A stretch of 13,191 nucleotides of DNA. It comes from an uncultured Clostridia bacterium (GTDB taxonomy: Bacteria > Bacillota > Clostridia > Oscillospirales > Ruminococcaceae). The translations under genes and the position numbers were made by a program. The stretch covers positions 1-13,191 of the forward strand of contig CALBJC010000149.1 of assembly GCA_937892655.1 (NCBI GenBank), given 5' to 3'. Shown piece by piece: positions 6,509-13,191 of this stretch; the first letter of the stretch is position 1, and each line of letters begins with the position of its first letter. The notes beneath the pieces were generated by a model that did no database searches, was not told the origin of the DNA, and was given only the letters and a program-made list of their open reading frames with translations.

Positions 6509-9046
6509 ATGAAAAGACTGGTTATCGGTATGACCGCTCACGTTGACTCGGGTAAAACTACCCTTTCTGAAGGGCTCTTGTTTATCGCCGGTCAGATAAG
6601 AAAGCTCGGGCGAGTAGACCATGGTGACGCTTTTTTGGATACCCACTCTATTGAAAGAGAAAGAGGTATTACAGTATTTTCAAAGCAGGCGGTACTTCGT
6701 TACAATGATAACGAATATACCCTGCTCGATACCCCAGGTCACGTTGATTTTTCAGCAGAGGCTGAAAGAGCCATATCTGCACTCGACTATGCAGTTTTAG
6801 TTATAAGCGGTACTGACGGTGTACAAAGCCATACAACTACGTTATGGCGTGTACTAGCAAAAAACAGAATACCTACATTCATTTTCGTAAACAAGATGGA
6901 TATATCTGCTCATGAGAAAGTTGCTCTCATGGGCAGGCTTTCTTATGCCCTTTCGGGCGGTTGCATAGATTTTTCCGATACACAGTCTGATGAGTTTTTC
7001 GAACAGATTGCTACTCAGGATGAGGATATGATGAACTATTATCTTGAAAACGGCACACTTGACGATAGGGATATTATAAACGCTATTTCAAAAAGAAAGG
7101 TTTTCCCTTGCTTTTTTGGCTCAGCGCTCAAGCTCAAGGGCGTTGAGGAGCTGTTAAAGGGCATTGACAGATTTACTAGAGAAATTTCTGATAGCGGTGA
7201 GTTTGGTGCAAGAGTTTTCAAGATTACAGATGAGCAAGGCGTTAGACTTACTCACATAAAAATCACATCGGGAAGCTTAAAGGTGAAAAGCGTTATCGGT
7301 GAAGAAAAGGTAAATCAGATAAGGATTTATTCAGGCTCAAAGTTTACAGCTACCGATGAAGCCTTTGCAGGCTCTCTTTGCGCTCTGACAGGGCTTACTA
7401 CTACATTTGCAGGTCAGGGTCTTGGCAATCTTGAAGGCGATATTCTGCCTATTTTGGAGCCCGTTTTGACATACAGACTCATTCTGCCGCCTGATGCGGA
7501 TATTCACACAGTTTTGACCTATATGAGAAAGCTTGAAGAGGAAGACCCGCAGCTGAATGTTTTTTACTCTGAGCAGTTAAAGGAAATTCACTTAAAGCTG
7601 ATGGGAGAAATTCAGCTTGAAATTCTCATAAAGGTTATAAAGGAAAGATTTTCACTTGATGTTGCGTTTGATACAGGTAGTATCGCATACAAAGAAACTA
7701 TAAAGGATAAGGTTATAGGTGTTGGCCACTATGAGCCGCTCAAGCACTATGCAGAGGTACAGCTGCTTTTAGAGCCTCGTGCAGTCGGTAGCGGACTTAA
7801 GTTTGCAACCGAGGTTTCAGAGGACAAGCTTGACAGAAACTGGCAGAGACTTATCTTAACTCACCTTGAAGAAAAAACTCACTTGGGCGTTTTAACCGGC
7901 TCACCTATCACCGATATGAAAATTACCCTTGTTGCTGGCAAGGCGCATTTAAAGCATACAGAGGGCGGCGATTTCAGGCAAGCCACCTACAGAGCGGTAA
8001 GACAGGGCTTGAGAAAGGCTCAGAGCGTTTTACTTGAGCCGTGGTATGATTTTACGCTCACTATCCCTGCTGAAAATGTAGGCAGAGCGATGACAGATTT
8101 GCAGAGGCTGAGCGCTGATTTTGAATCACCTTTGATTGAAAATGACATAGCTTTAATCACGGGTGCTGCCCCTGTATATTCACTAAGGGGCTATCATACA
8201 GAGGTTTTGAGCTATACTAAGGGCCAGGGCGTTTTAAACTGCTTTTTGAAGGGGTATTACCCTTGTCATAATGAAGATGAGGTTATCTCACAGATCGGCT
8301 ACGATTGTGACGCAGATTTAGACAACAGCGCTGACAGCGTATTCTGCTCACATGGCGCAGGCTTTGTTGTAAGATGGGATGAGGTTGACTCACATAAGCA
8401 TACTGACAGCGGTATACGCTTTGGAAACGAGCCTGAAGAAAAGGAGAAAACAGCCGACTTTGTTCATAAGGCAAATCAGTTTAAGGCACTTTTAGCAAGC
8501 GATGATGAGCTTATGGAGATTTTTGAGAAAACTTACGGCAAAATCAAGCGTGCACCTATTGCGGCTATGCGGACGCCGAAATCAGTTGAGGCAAAATACA
8601 AGTCAAAGGATATTAAAAAAGGTCCTGAATATCTTCTGGTTGACGGCTACAATATCATATTCTCATGGGAAGATTTAAAGGCAGTTGCAAAGGATAATTT
8701 AGACCTTGCAAGGCAAATGCTTATTAACAGACTTTGTAACTATCAGGGCTTTATGCAGATGAATCTGATTTTGGTTTTTGACGCATACAGAGTCAAAGGT
8801 CAGCACAGAGAAATAGAGCGAGTTCACAACATCGATGTTGTATATACAAAAGAGGCTGAAACCGCCGATATGTATATCGAAAAGGTTTCTCACAAGCTTT
8901 CAAAGGATTGCAGAGTTAAGGTTGCAACCTCAGACGGACTTGAGCAGATTATCATTTTAGGCGCAGGTGCTTTGAGAGTTTCTGCAAGGGAATTTTTAGA
9001 GGAAGTAAAACGAGTTGAAAAAGCTATTGATGAGCTTATAAATTAA
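6509..9046 (+). CDS. EF-G/TetM-like ribosomal GTPase fused to a C-terminal Rae1/YacP-type NYN nuclease domain
   Basis: The protein has 845 residues; TetM-like proteins have about 640. The N-terminal part (1-600) has translation-GTPase motifs: G1 AHVDSGKT (10-17), G2 T55 in RERGITVF, G3 DTPGH (74-78), G4 NKMD (128-131) and G5 SAL (205-207), followed by EF-G-like domains II-V. After an acidic, charged linker (about 600-705) comes a full YacP/Rae1-type NYN domain (708-845): LLVDGYN with D712, LVFDAYRVKG with D758, TKEAETAD with E784 and D787, and VATSDGLEQ with D809. The order and spacing match Rae1, the B. subtilis endonuclease that cuts mRNA in the ribosomal A site. The TetM tip loop that dislodges tetracycline is not conserved (see findings). 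I start at the ATG at 6509, with AAAAGGAA 9 nt upstream; a TTG two codons earlier is too close to that site. Likely role (inference): ribosome-bound mRNA cleavage or rescue. Confidence 0.9.
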   Translation: MKRLVIGMTAHVDSGKTTLSEGLLFIAGQIRKLGRVDHGDAFLDTHSIERERGITVFSKQAVLRYNDNEYTLLDTPGHVDFSAEAERAISALDYAVLVISGTDGVQSHTTTLWRVLAKNRIPTFIFVNKMDISAHEKVALMGRLSYALSGGCIDFSDTQSDEFFEQIATQDEDMMNYYLENGTLDDRDIINAISKRKVFPCFFGSALKLKGVEELLKGIDRFTREISDSGEFGARVFKITDEQGVRLTHIKITSGSLKVKSVIGEEKVNQIRIYSGSKFTATDEAFAGSLCALTGLTTTFAGQGLGNLEGDILPILEPVLTYRLILPPDADIHTVLTYMRKLEEEDPQLNVFYSEQLKEIHLKLMGEIQLEILIKVIKERFSLDVAFDTGSIAYKETIKDKVIGVGHYEPLKHYAEVQLLLEPRAVGSGLKFATEVSEDKLDRNWQRLILTHLEEKTHLGVLTGSPITDMKITLVAGKAHLKHTEGGDFRQATYRAVRQGLRKAQSVLLEPWYDFTLTIPAENVGRAMTDLQRLSADFESPLIENDIALITGAAPVYSLRGYHTEVLSYTKGQGVLNCFLKGYYPCHNEDEVISQIGYDCDADLDNSADSVFCSHGAGFVVRWDEVDSHKHTDSGIRFGNEPEEKEKTADFVHKANQFKALLASDDELMEIFEKTYGKIKRAPIAAMRTPKSVEAKYKSKDIKKGPEYLLVDGYNIIFSWEDLKAVAKDNLDLARQMLINRLCNYQGFMQMNLILVFDAYRVKGQHREIERVHNIDVVYTKEAETADMYIEKVSHKLSKDCRVKVATSDGLEQIIILGAGALRVSAREFLEEVKRVEKAIDELIN

Positions 9047-9053
9047 GCAAAAG

Positions 9054-9082
9054 AAAACCCTCGATTTTAAATCGAGGGTTTT
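9054..9082. terminator. bidirectional intrinsic terminator between convergent genes
   Basis: AAAACCCTCGATTT and AAATCGAGGGTTTT are perfect 14-bp complements around a single T; the real loop is a few A/T bases at the top. A-runs and T-runs flank the GC core on both sides, so it can terminate the GTPase-NYN gene on the plus strand and the chemoreceptor gene on the minus strand. Confidence 0.93.
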
Positions 9083-9094
9083 AATATTTGTTAT

Positions 9095-11473
9095 TTAGTA
9101 CTTATCGTCTTCTGACATAAACTCATCTCTGTCATCAGGTTCTTCAGGGAATTCAAATGAAGGTTCATCTGACGGATATTCAAAGTTTGATGCAGGAACT
9201 TCCTCTGACTTGTACTCAAATGGTGAATCATCGTCATCTGATGGATATTCAAAATTTGATGCTGGTTCATCTGATGGATAATCAAAGTTTGAAGTTGGTT
9301 CATCTGATGGATAATCGAAATTTGATGTAGGTTCATCTGATGGATAATCAAAGTTTGATGCTGGCTCATCTGAAGGATAGTCAAATCCGCCTGATGGAGT
9401 ATCTGATGGATAGTCAAATCCACCTGATGGATATGAAGGAGCAGATGGTGCATCATAGCTCTGGTAATCGTATGAGCCTGATGATGATGCTCTCTTACCC
9501 TTGCTGTCTAAAAGCTTGAAGCGGGTAATCATATTTCTCAAGATGAGTGACTGACCTGAAAGCTGTTCAGATGCAGATGCGTATTCAATAGCTGTTGATG
9601 TATTAGCCTGAACTACTGATGAGATCTGGCTAACACCTGTATTGATCTGAACGATAGCTTCTGACTGATGTTCAAACGCATCAGAGATATCGCCAACGAG
9701 AGTTTCGATAGTTGAGTAGCCTTCAACAATTTCGTTAAGGGCTGTAGCTGTTTCTTCAGCAATCTGAGTACCCTGCTTAACTGTATCAACAGAGTCTTCA
9801 ATAAGTACAGCTGTCTGCTTAGCAGCCTCAGCAGTCTTAGAAGCAAGACGTCTAACTTCATCAGCAACTACTGTAAAGCTCTTACCTGCAGCACCGCCTG
9901 CTCTTGCAGCTTCAACAGCAGCATTAAGAGCGAGGATATTTGTCTGGAATGCGATTTCATCGATAACCTTGATGATCTTTGAAATTTCAGCGGATGAAAC
10001 CTTGATTCTATCCATAGCGCCAAGCATGTTTTCCATATCGCTGTTACATTCGTGAATTCTTCTTGCGTTATCCTGAACAATCTGGTTAGCTGTTCTTGCA
10101 GATTCAACGTTAGCTGAAATCTGATCTGAAACGTCCTGAACTGTAGCTGAGAGCTGTTCAATTGAGCTGGCCTGTTCTGTAGCACCCTGTGAGAGCGACT
10201 GTGAACCGCCTGCTACCTGAGAAGCACCGTTGTTAACCTGTTCAGCAGCAGAGTTGATTGATGAGAATGTTTCAGAAAGTGAAACCAAAATGTTATTGAA
10301 TGTTGTTTTGATCTTTACGAAGTCACCCTTGAAGTTACCTTCAATTCTCTGAGTAAGGTTGCCTTCTGAGATGTATGTAAGAGTTGCTGTAATCTGATTG
10401 ATATACTGTCTTAATGAAACAATTGTTTCTTCAAGTGAGTTTGAAAGTACGCCAAGCTCATCCTTTGAATATGAAACGTCAACCGGATCAGAAAGGTTAC
10501 CCTGAGATAAAGCTCTAAGACGCTTTGTAGTTGAAACGATAGGCTTTGAAATTGTTCTTGCAAAGAAGAATGTAAAGCCGAATACCAGAGCAAGTGCAAG
10601 AATACAGAATACAAGTGAAAGGATAACTGCAGCTGTCATCTGACTTGAGAAGTCAGAGAATGGAGTTGCAACTACGAGTGTCCAGTTTGTATCATCGATG
10701 AGCGCATAACCTGCATACCATGAATCATCTTCAAAATCATAGTTGCCGTTACCTGAACCGCTCTCGTCAGCCAATGCCTTCTTTACAAACTTTGAAACGC
10801 CCTTGTATTCCTTATCAGTCTGACCGAGTGCCATAGGGTTATATGTACCGTTAACGCTTGTTTCATCCTTATGGAATACTACAAGACCTGTCTGGTCTGT
10901 TACATATACATAGCTGTTTTCGCTGACTTCGATAACAGCAAGAATGTCGTTAATCTTTTCAAAATCATACTGTAAGCAAACGTAGTTATTAGCACCTGAC
11001 TTTGCAAATACATAAAGCTTCATATCGCCCTCAGGAGTTGCAACAGGCTCTGAGATAAGAGTTTTACCTGAATCAACTACTGTCTGAGCAAGGCCAGTTG
11101 CAAGAGCAGTTGCAGAGCTGAAGGATACATCCTTTGTCTGAGGGTTTGTTTCTGAAGCTAACACATCACCTGACTGTGAAAATAAAGCAACAGCATTGAG
11201 ATAGCCATCAACAAAGATATAATCTTTAAGCTCAGCTGAAGGGTCTGAACTGCCGGCAAGGGTTGCGGCAAGCTGTTCGGCTACTGACTCTAAGCTACGA
11301 ACATTGAATTCAACGCTTTCAGCTGCCTGAACTGCCAACGGCTCGATAGTTTCCTTCAAGCTGAAGTTGATTGATTTTTTTACTTCAACGCAAGCAACTA
11401 TTGTCATAACAATAGCTACAAATACTGCAATTGAGAGTGTTGCTACGATAAGCTTTGAACGAATACTACGCAC
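9095..11473 (-). CDS. methyl-accepting chemotaxis protein with repeat-bearing C-terminal tail
   Basis: This transmembrane chemoreceptor has 792 residues. A first membrane helix (about 8-28) precedes an extracellular sensor (about 35-275) that looks like a dCache domain, with VYVTDQTGLVVFHKDE near 189-204. The second helix (about 281-304) leads into a HAMP domain (about 305-360), then the coiled-coil signalling domain. Its hairpin tip, which binds CheA and CheW, is IDEIAFQTNILALNAAVEAA (504-523), followed by VVADEVRRLA (535-544). After about 655 comes a disordered acidic tail with 11-residue repeats of the type FDYPSDEPTSN. There is no C-terminal NWETF-like CheR/CheB pentapeptide; the protein ends SEDDKY. 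The start is GTG at 11473-11471, preceded by AGGGGGC, with no ATG before residue 23. No other che or flagellar gene is in the window. The ligand is unknown. Confidence 0.93.
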   Translation of the reverse strand: MRSIRSKLIVATLSIAVFVAIVMTIVACVEVKKSINFSLKETIEPLAVQAAESVEFNVRSLESVAEQLAATLAGSSDPSAELKDYIFVDGYLNAVALFSQSGDVLASETNPQTKDVSFSSATALATGLAQTVVDSGKTLISEPVATPEGDMKLYVFAKSGANNYVCLQYDFEKINDILAVIEVSENSYVYVTDQTGLVVFHKDETSVNGTYNPMALGQTDKEYKGVSKFVKKALADESGSGNGNYDFEDDSWYAGYALIDDTNWTLVVATPFSDFSSQMTAAVILSLVFCILALALVFGFTFFFARTISKPIVSTTKRLRALSQGNLSDPVDVSYSKDELGVLSNSLEETIVSLRQYINQITATLTYISEGNLTQRIEGNFKGDFVKIKTTFNNILVSLSETFSSINSAAEQVNNGASQVAGGSQSLSQGATEQASSIEQLSATVQDVSDQISANVESARTANQIVQDNARRIHECNSDMENMLGAMDRIKVSSAEISKIIKVIDEIAFQTNILALNAAVEAARAGGAAGKSFTVVADEVRRLASKTAEAAKQTAVLIEDSVDTVKQGTQIAEETATALNEIVEGYSTIETLVGDISDAFEHQSEAIVQINTGVSQISSVVQANTSTAIEYASASEQLSGQSLILRNMITRFKLLDSKGKRASSSGSYDYQSYDAPSAPSYPSGGFDYPSDTPSGGFDYPSDEPASNFDYPSDEPTSNFDYPSDEPTSNFDYPSDEPASNFEYPSDDDDSPFEYKSEEVPASNFEYPSDEPSFEFPEEPDDRDEFMSEDDKY
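9164..9424 (-). repeat. 33-bp in-frame tandem repeats in the chemoreceptor tail
   Basis: Seven exact F(D/E)YPSD cores occur between residues 684 and 770, mostly at an 11-residue (33-bp) period with the spacer DEP(A/T)SN or similar, plus one degenerate FEYKSE unit and a final FEFPEE. Neighbouring units are nearly identical in DNA, for example the repeated tcatctgatggata blocks, which points to recent expansion by slippage or unequal crossing-over. They are coding repeats, not a CRISPR array. Confidence 0.9.
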
Positions 11474-11555
11474 GGTAAATGCCCCCTGTATATATAAATT
11501 TTGATAAATTTTCGTTTTTTCTTATTAGAAAAATCCATAGTTTTTCATATTTTAT

Positions 11556-11584
11556 ATAATATCATATATGCACAATTTTATCAA
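11556..11584 (-). promoter_or_regulatory. sigma-A promoter of the chemoreceptor gene
   Basis: On the minus strand, -35 TTGATA (11584-11579), 17-bp spacer, -10 TATTAT (11561-11556) with extended TGA. No sigma-D (TAAA / GCCGATAA) motility promoter was seen, so expression may not be tied to a flagellar regulon. Confidence 0.65.
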
Positions 11585-11661
11585 GTAATAAAAAGCATAT
11601 TCGTTAAAAACACCTAAAATTTTACCCCGTTTTTAGTCAAAAAGATTTAAAAATAATGTAT

Positions 11662-11690
11662 TTGACAAAAAAGTATAGCAAGTTTATCAT
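11662..11690 (+). promoter_or_regulatory. sigma-A promoter of the DUF11-like gene
   Basis: -35 TTGACA (11662-11667), 17-bp spacer, -10 TATCAT (11685-11690). Transcription would begin near 11697, leaving a leader of about 106 nt before the ATG at 11803. Confidence 0.75.
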
Positions 11691-11695
11691 TTATT

Positions 11696-11778
11696 CACAA
11701 ATATAGCGGTATTTTTGTGGGTAACTTCAGGGTTACATACATCATATAGTATATATGAGAATACGCTATAGCATTCTC
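11696..11778 (+). promoter_or_regulatory. hairpin-rich 5' leader
   Basis: Three successive inverted repeats follow the predicted start site: CACAAATATA / TATTTTTGTG around GCGG (11696-11719, one mismatch); GTAAC / GTTAC (11721-11736); and GAGAAT / ATTCTC enclosing GCTATAGC (11757-11778). The first would sit at the extreme 5' end of the mRNA, where stems protect against decay. The structures are read by eye, without energy calculation. Confidence 0.45.
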
Positions 11779-11802
11779 TATAAAAATAATGGAGGAATAA
11801 CA

Positions 11803-12654
11803 ATGGCTACCTTTACAAACTTTGCCACTCTTTCTTATAATGGTACAACTACAAACTCAAATGTTGTAACAGGCGAGATATTAGAAGCACTTTCTGCTAC
11901 AAAAACAGCCCTCAGCGAAAGCTATGAACAAAACGGCAAAGTAACCTATATTGTAACGCTGACAAATACTTCAGCGCTGCCACTTTCAACCCTTACAGTA
12001 ACAGATGATCTTGGCGGATATACCTTTAACGGTAATACAGTTTACCCGCTCTCTTTTGATGAAGATTCGATAAGATTTTTTATTGACGGAGTATTGCAGC
12101 CAACGCCTTTGGTTGTTGCTGGTCCACCCATGGTTATAAGCGGTATCAACATACCAGCAAACTCAAATGCAGTTATTGTTTATGCTGCAGATGTTACCGC
12201 GTTTGCACCACTTGCCAGCGCTTCACAGATTACAAACACAGTTACTGTTACCGGCACTTCACTTACCGCACCCGTGACAGCTCAGGAAACTGTAACAGCA
12301 GCTGATTCTCCTGCTTTATCAATTACAAAATCACTCTCACCTTCAGTTGTTACTGAAAACGGTCAGATATCTTATACCTTTGTAATTGAAAACTCAGGCA
12401 ATACAGCTATTGTAACTACTGACGATGTTATCCTGACTGATACCTTCAATCCCATACTTTCTGATATTACTGTAACCTACAACGGTGTTGTATGGACACA
12501 GGGCGTAAACTACACCTATAATGCAGCAACGGGAGAATTTGCAACACTGCCAGGTCAGATAACTGTTTTAGGCGCTGACTTTGTTCAGAACGCAGACGGC
12601 ACATGGACTGTAAACCCTGCTTCATCCGCTATTACTGTAACGGGTACTATTTAA
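11803..12654 (+). CDS. DUF11-like (B_ant_repeat) two-domain beta-sandwich protein without signal peptide
   Basis: The 283-residue Thr/Ser/Val-rich protein contains no cysteine. Two copies of a DUF11/B_ant_repeat-type domain are visible: one from about 28 (LSATKTALSE, KVTYIVTLTNTS, LTVTDDLG) to about 150 (NTVTVTG), and a second from about 171 (LSITKSLSPSVVTENGQISY, VIENSGN, VILTDTF) to the end (ITVTGTI). Such repeats are usually found in surface or secreted proteins, yet the N-terminus (MATFTNFATLSYNG) has neither a signal peptide nor a membrane helix, and there is no LPxTG anchor. The ATG at 11803 has GGAGG 7 nt upstream; an upstream in-frame ATG at 11755 lacks a ribosome binding site and would translate through the leader hairpin. 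The gene has its own promoter and terminator. It may be a spore or cell-surface structural protein released by another route; that is inference. Confidence 0.8.
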   Translation: MATFTNFATLSYNGTTTNSNVVTGEILEALSATKTALSESYEQNGKVTYIVTLTNTSALPLSTLTVTDDLGGYTFNGNTVYPLSFDEDSIRFFIDGVLQPTPLVVAGPPMVISGINIPANSNAVIVYAADVTAFAPLASASQITNTVTVTGTSLTAPVTAQETVTAADSPALSITKSLSPSVVTENGQISYTFVIENSGNTAIVTTDDVILTDTFNPILSDITVTYNGVVWTQGVNYTYNAATGEFATLPGQITVLGADFVQNADGTWTVNPASSAITVTGTI

Positions 12655-12687
12655 ATCGTATAAAACTTACACTTATAGTCAAAACTC

Positions 12688-12718
12688 AAAGCGACATTGT
12701 AAAAAATGTCGCTTTTTT
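12688..12718 (+). terminator. intrinsic terminator of the DUF11-like gene
   Basis: AAAGCGACATT pairs perfectly with AATGTCGCTTT (11 bp) around a GTAAAA loop, and is followed by three further T residues after the stem's own TTT. It lies 33 nt after the stop codon. Confidence 0.92.
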
Positions 12719-12734
12719 GTTGAAATTTCAACAG
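12717..12734. promoter_or_regulatory. candidate Rex operator
   Basis: TGTTGAAATTTCAACA (12718-12733) is a perfect 16-bp palindrome. In an 18-bp frame it matches 11 of 14 fixed positions of the clostridial Rex consensus TTGTTAA-N4-TTAACAA. It overlaps the first two bases of the downstream -35, where a repressor would block polymerase. Rex is the NADH-sensing repressor that commonly controls fermentative dehydrogenase genes. Confidence 0.5.
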
Positions 12735-12760
12735 ACAAAGCTTGAAAAATATGGTATAAT
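12732..12760 (+). promoter_or_regulatory. promoter of the D-lactate dehydrogenase gene
   Basis: Weak -35 CAGACA (12732-12737), 17-bp spacer, perfect -10 TATAAT (12755-12760) with extended TGG, which would compensate for the poor -35. Leader of about 22 nt. Confidence 0.65.
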
Positions 12761-12788
12761 GAATACATAAATTAAGGAGGCAAAAATT

Positions 12789-13191
12789 ATGAGAATTGCA
12801 TTTTTTGATACAAAGCCTTATGACAAGGCTTCTTTTGAAAGCTACGCACCTGCTTCACAGCTTGAGCTGAAATTCTTTGAGACAAAGCTCAACGAGGATA
12901 CTGTTGATTTGGCGCAGGGCTTTGACGGCGTTTGCGTTTTCGTAAATGACGTTGTAAACGCCAAGGTTATCGACCGATTAGAAGAACTGGGTGTTAAAAT
13001 CTTAGCGCTCAGATGCGCTGGCTTTAATAATGTTGATGTAAAGCACGCTTTTGGCAAAATCCATATTTTAAGAGTACCTGCATATTCGCCTTACGCTGTT
13101 GCAGAACACGCTATGGCACTTCTTCTGACATCTATCAGAAGAATCCACAAGGCGTATATCAGAACAAGAGATTTCAATTTCAGCCTTTCGG
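12789..13191 (+). CDS. ldhA: D-lactate dehydrogenase (NAD-dependent), 3' end beyond the window
   Basis: The 134 visible codons are the N-terminal catalytic-domain portion of a D-isomer-specific 2-hydroxyacid dehydrogenase, of which the usual length is about 330. The segments ETKL, VCVFVNDVVNAKVI, LALRCAGFNNVDV (R75 onward), VPAYSPYAVAEHA (96-108) and RRIHKAYIRTRDFNFSL (117-133) closely resemble fermentative LdhA, which reduces pyruvate to D-lactate and regenerates NAD+. The GxGxxG NAD-binding motif and the catalytic Arg/Glu/His lie outside the window. The ATG follows AAGGAGG with 9 nt spacing. A Rex-like palindrome abuts the promoter, which suits redox control of lactate formation. A related 2-hydroxyacid dehydrogenase with another substrate cannot be excluded without the rest, but the RCAGFNNVD and RTRDFNFSL blocks are typical of D-lactate dehydrogenase. 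Confidence 0.9.
   Translation, partial: MRIAFFDTKPYDKASFESYAPASQLELKFFETKLNEDTVDLAQGFDGVCVFVNDVVNAKVIDRLEELGVKILALRCAGFNNVDVKHAFGKIHILRVPAYSPYAVAEHAMALLLTSIRRIHKAYIRTRDFNFSLS

Larger units (their letters stand above)
11474..11802. other. 329-bp intergenic region with divergent promoters
   Basis: There is no convincing gene in this stretch. It holds the promoter and a leader of about 75 nt for the chemoreceptor on the left, with a TTTTTCT/AGAAAAA hairpin at 11516-11533; an AT-rich centre with a perfect TAAAATTTTA palindrome (11615-11624) inside a TAAAAAC/GTTTTTA dyad (11605-11635); and on the right the promoter and hairpin-rich leader of the DUF11-like gene. Confidence 0.7.

Noticed and set aside
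6509..9046. Annotating the gene as a tetracycline-resistance determinant (tetM/tetW/tetO)
   Set aside because: The GTPase core is related, but the domain IV tip loop differs, the protein is about 200 residues longer with a nuclease domain, and no mobile element surrounds it.
9164..9424. 33-bp direct repeats as a CRISPR array
   Set aside because: The repeats are contiguous, in frame, have no unique spacers and encode the chemoreceptor tail.
9091..9456. Minus-strand frame rich in His, Ile and Gln
   Set aside because: It is an out-of-frame reading of the chemoreceptor repeats; the repetitive DNA keeps several frames open.
11755..11802. Upstream ATG start for the DUF11-like gene
   Set aside because: There is no ribosome binding site, it runs through a leader hairpin, and the ATG at 11803 has GGAGG at proper spacing and the family-like start MATFTN.
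12842..13057. Minus-strand open frame
   Set aside because: It lies wholly opposite the well-recognised D-lactate dehydrogenase coding sequence and has no start signals.

Overview
The window looks like chromosomal DNA from a low-GC Gram-positive anaerobe of the class Clostridia, probably a Ruminococcus/Oscillospiraceae-type gut commensal. The basis is AT-rich intergenic DNA, strong AGGAGG-type ribosome binding sites, near-consensus sigma-A promoters (most with an extended TGn -10), class II GalT, a lipobox lipoprotein, a Rae1/YacP-type domain and a fermentative D-lactate dehydrogenase. No tRNA, rRNA, CRISPR array, integrase or insertion sequence is visible. The species assignment is inference.

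Left part, minus strand (1-4756), in transcription order: a TTG-initiated bacterial PH-domain protein; a strong intrinsic terminator; an FkbM-type methyltransferase; a lipoprotein with a Pro/Thr/Glu-rich stalk and an NlpC/P60-like domain lacking the usual catalytic residues; then, from its own consensus promoter, galT and galE (Leloir pathway; galE runs off the left edge). The 243-bp gap at 4757-4999 holds divergent promoters.

Middle part, plus strand (5000-9046): an L-fucose/L-arabinose isomerase-family protein and, 15 nt downstream of its stop, a large protein that joins an EF-G/TetM-like translation GTPase to a C-terminal Rae1/YacP-type NYN nuclease domain. A bidirectional terminator separates it from the convergent chemoreceptor gene.

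Right part: a GTG-initiated methyl-accepting chemotaxis protein (minus strand, 9095-11473) whose C-terminus carries an 11-residue tandem-repeat tail; a 329-bp intergenic region with divergent promoters and a hairpin-rich leader; a two-repeat DUF11-like protein with no signal peptide (11803-12654) and its terminator; and the start of a D-lactate dehydrogenase gene with a Rex-like palindrome touching its promoter.

The most interesting item is the GTPase-RNase fusion. TetM-like factors enter the ribosomal A-site region, and Rae1 of Bacillus subtilis cleaves mRNA in the A site, so the fusion suggests one polypeptide that docks on ribosomes and cuts the message. The NlpC/P60 pseudoenzyme lipoprotein and the repeat-tailed chemoreceptor come next.
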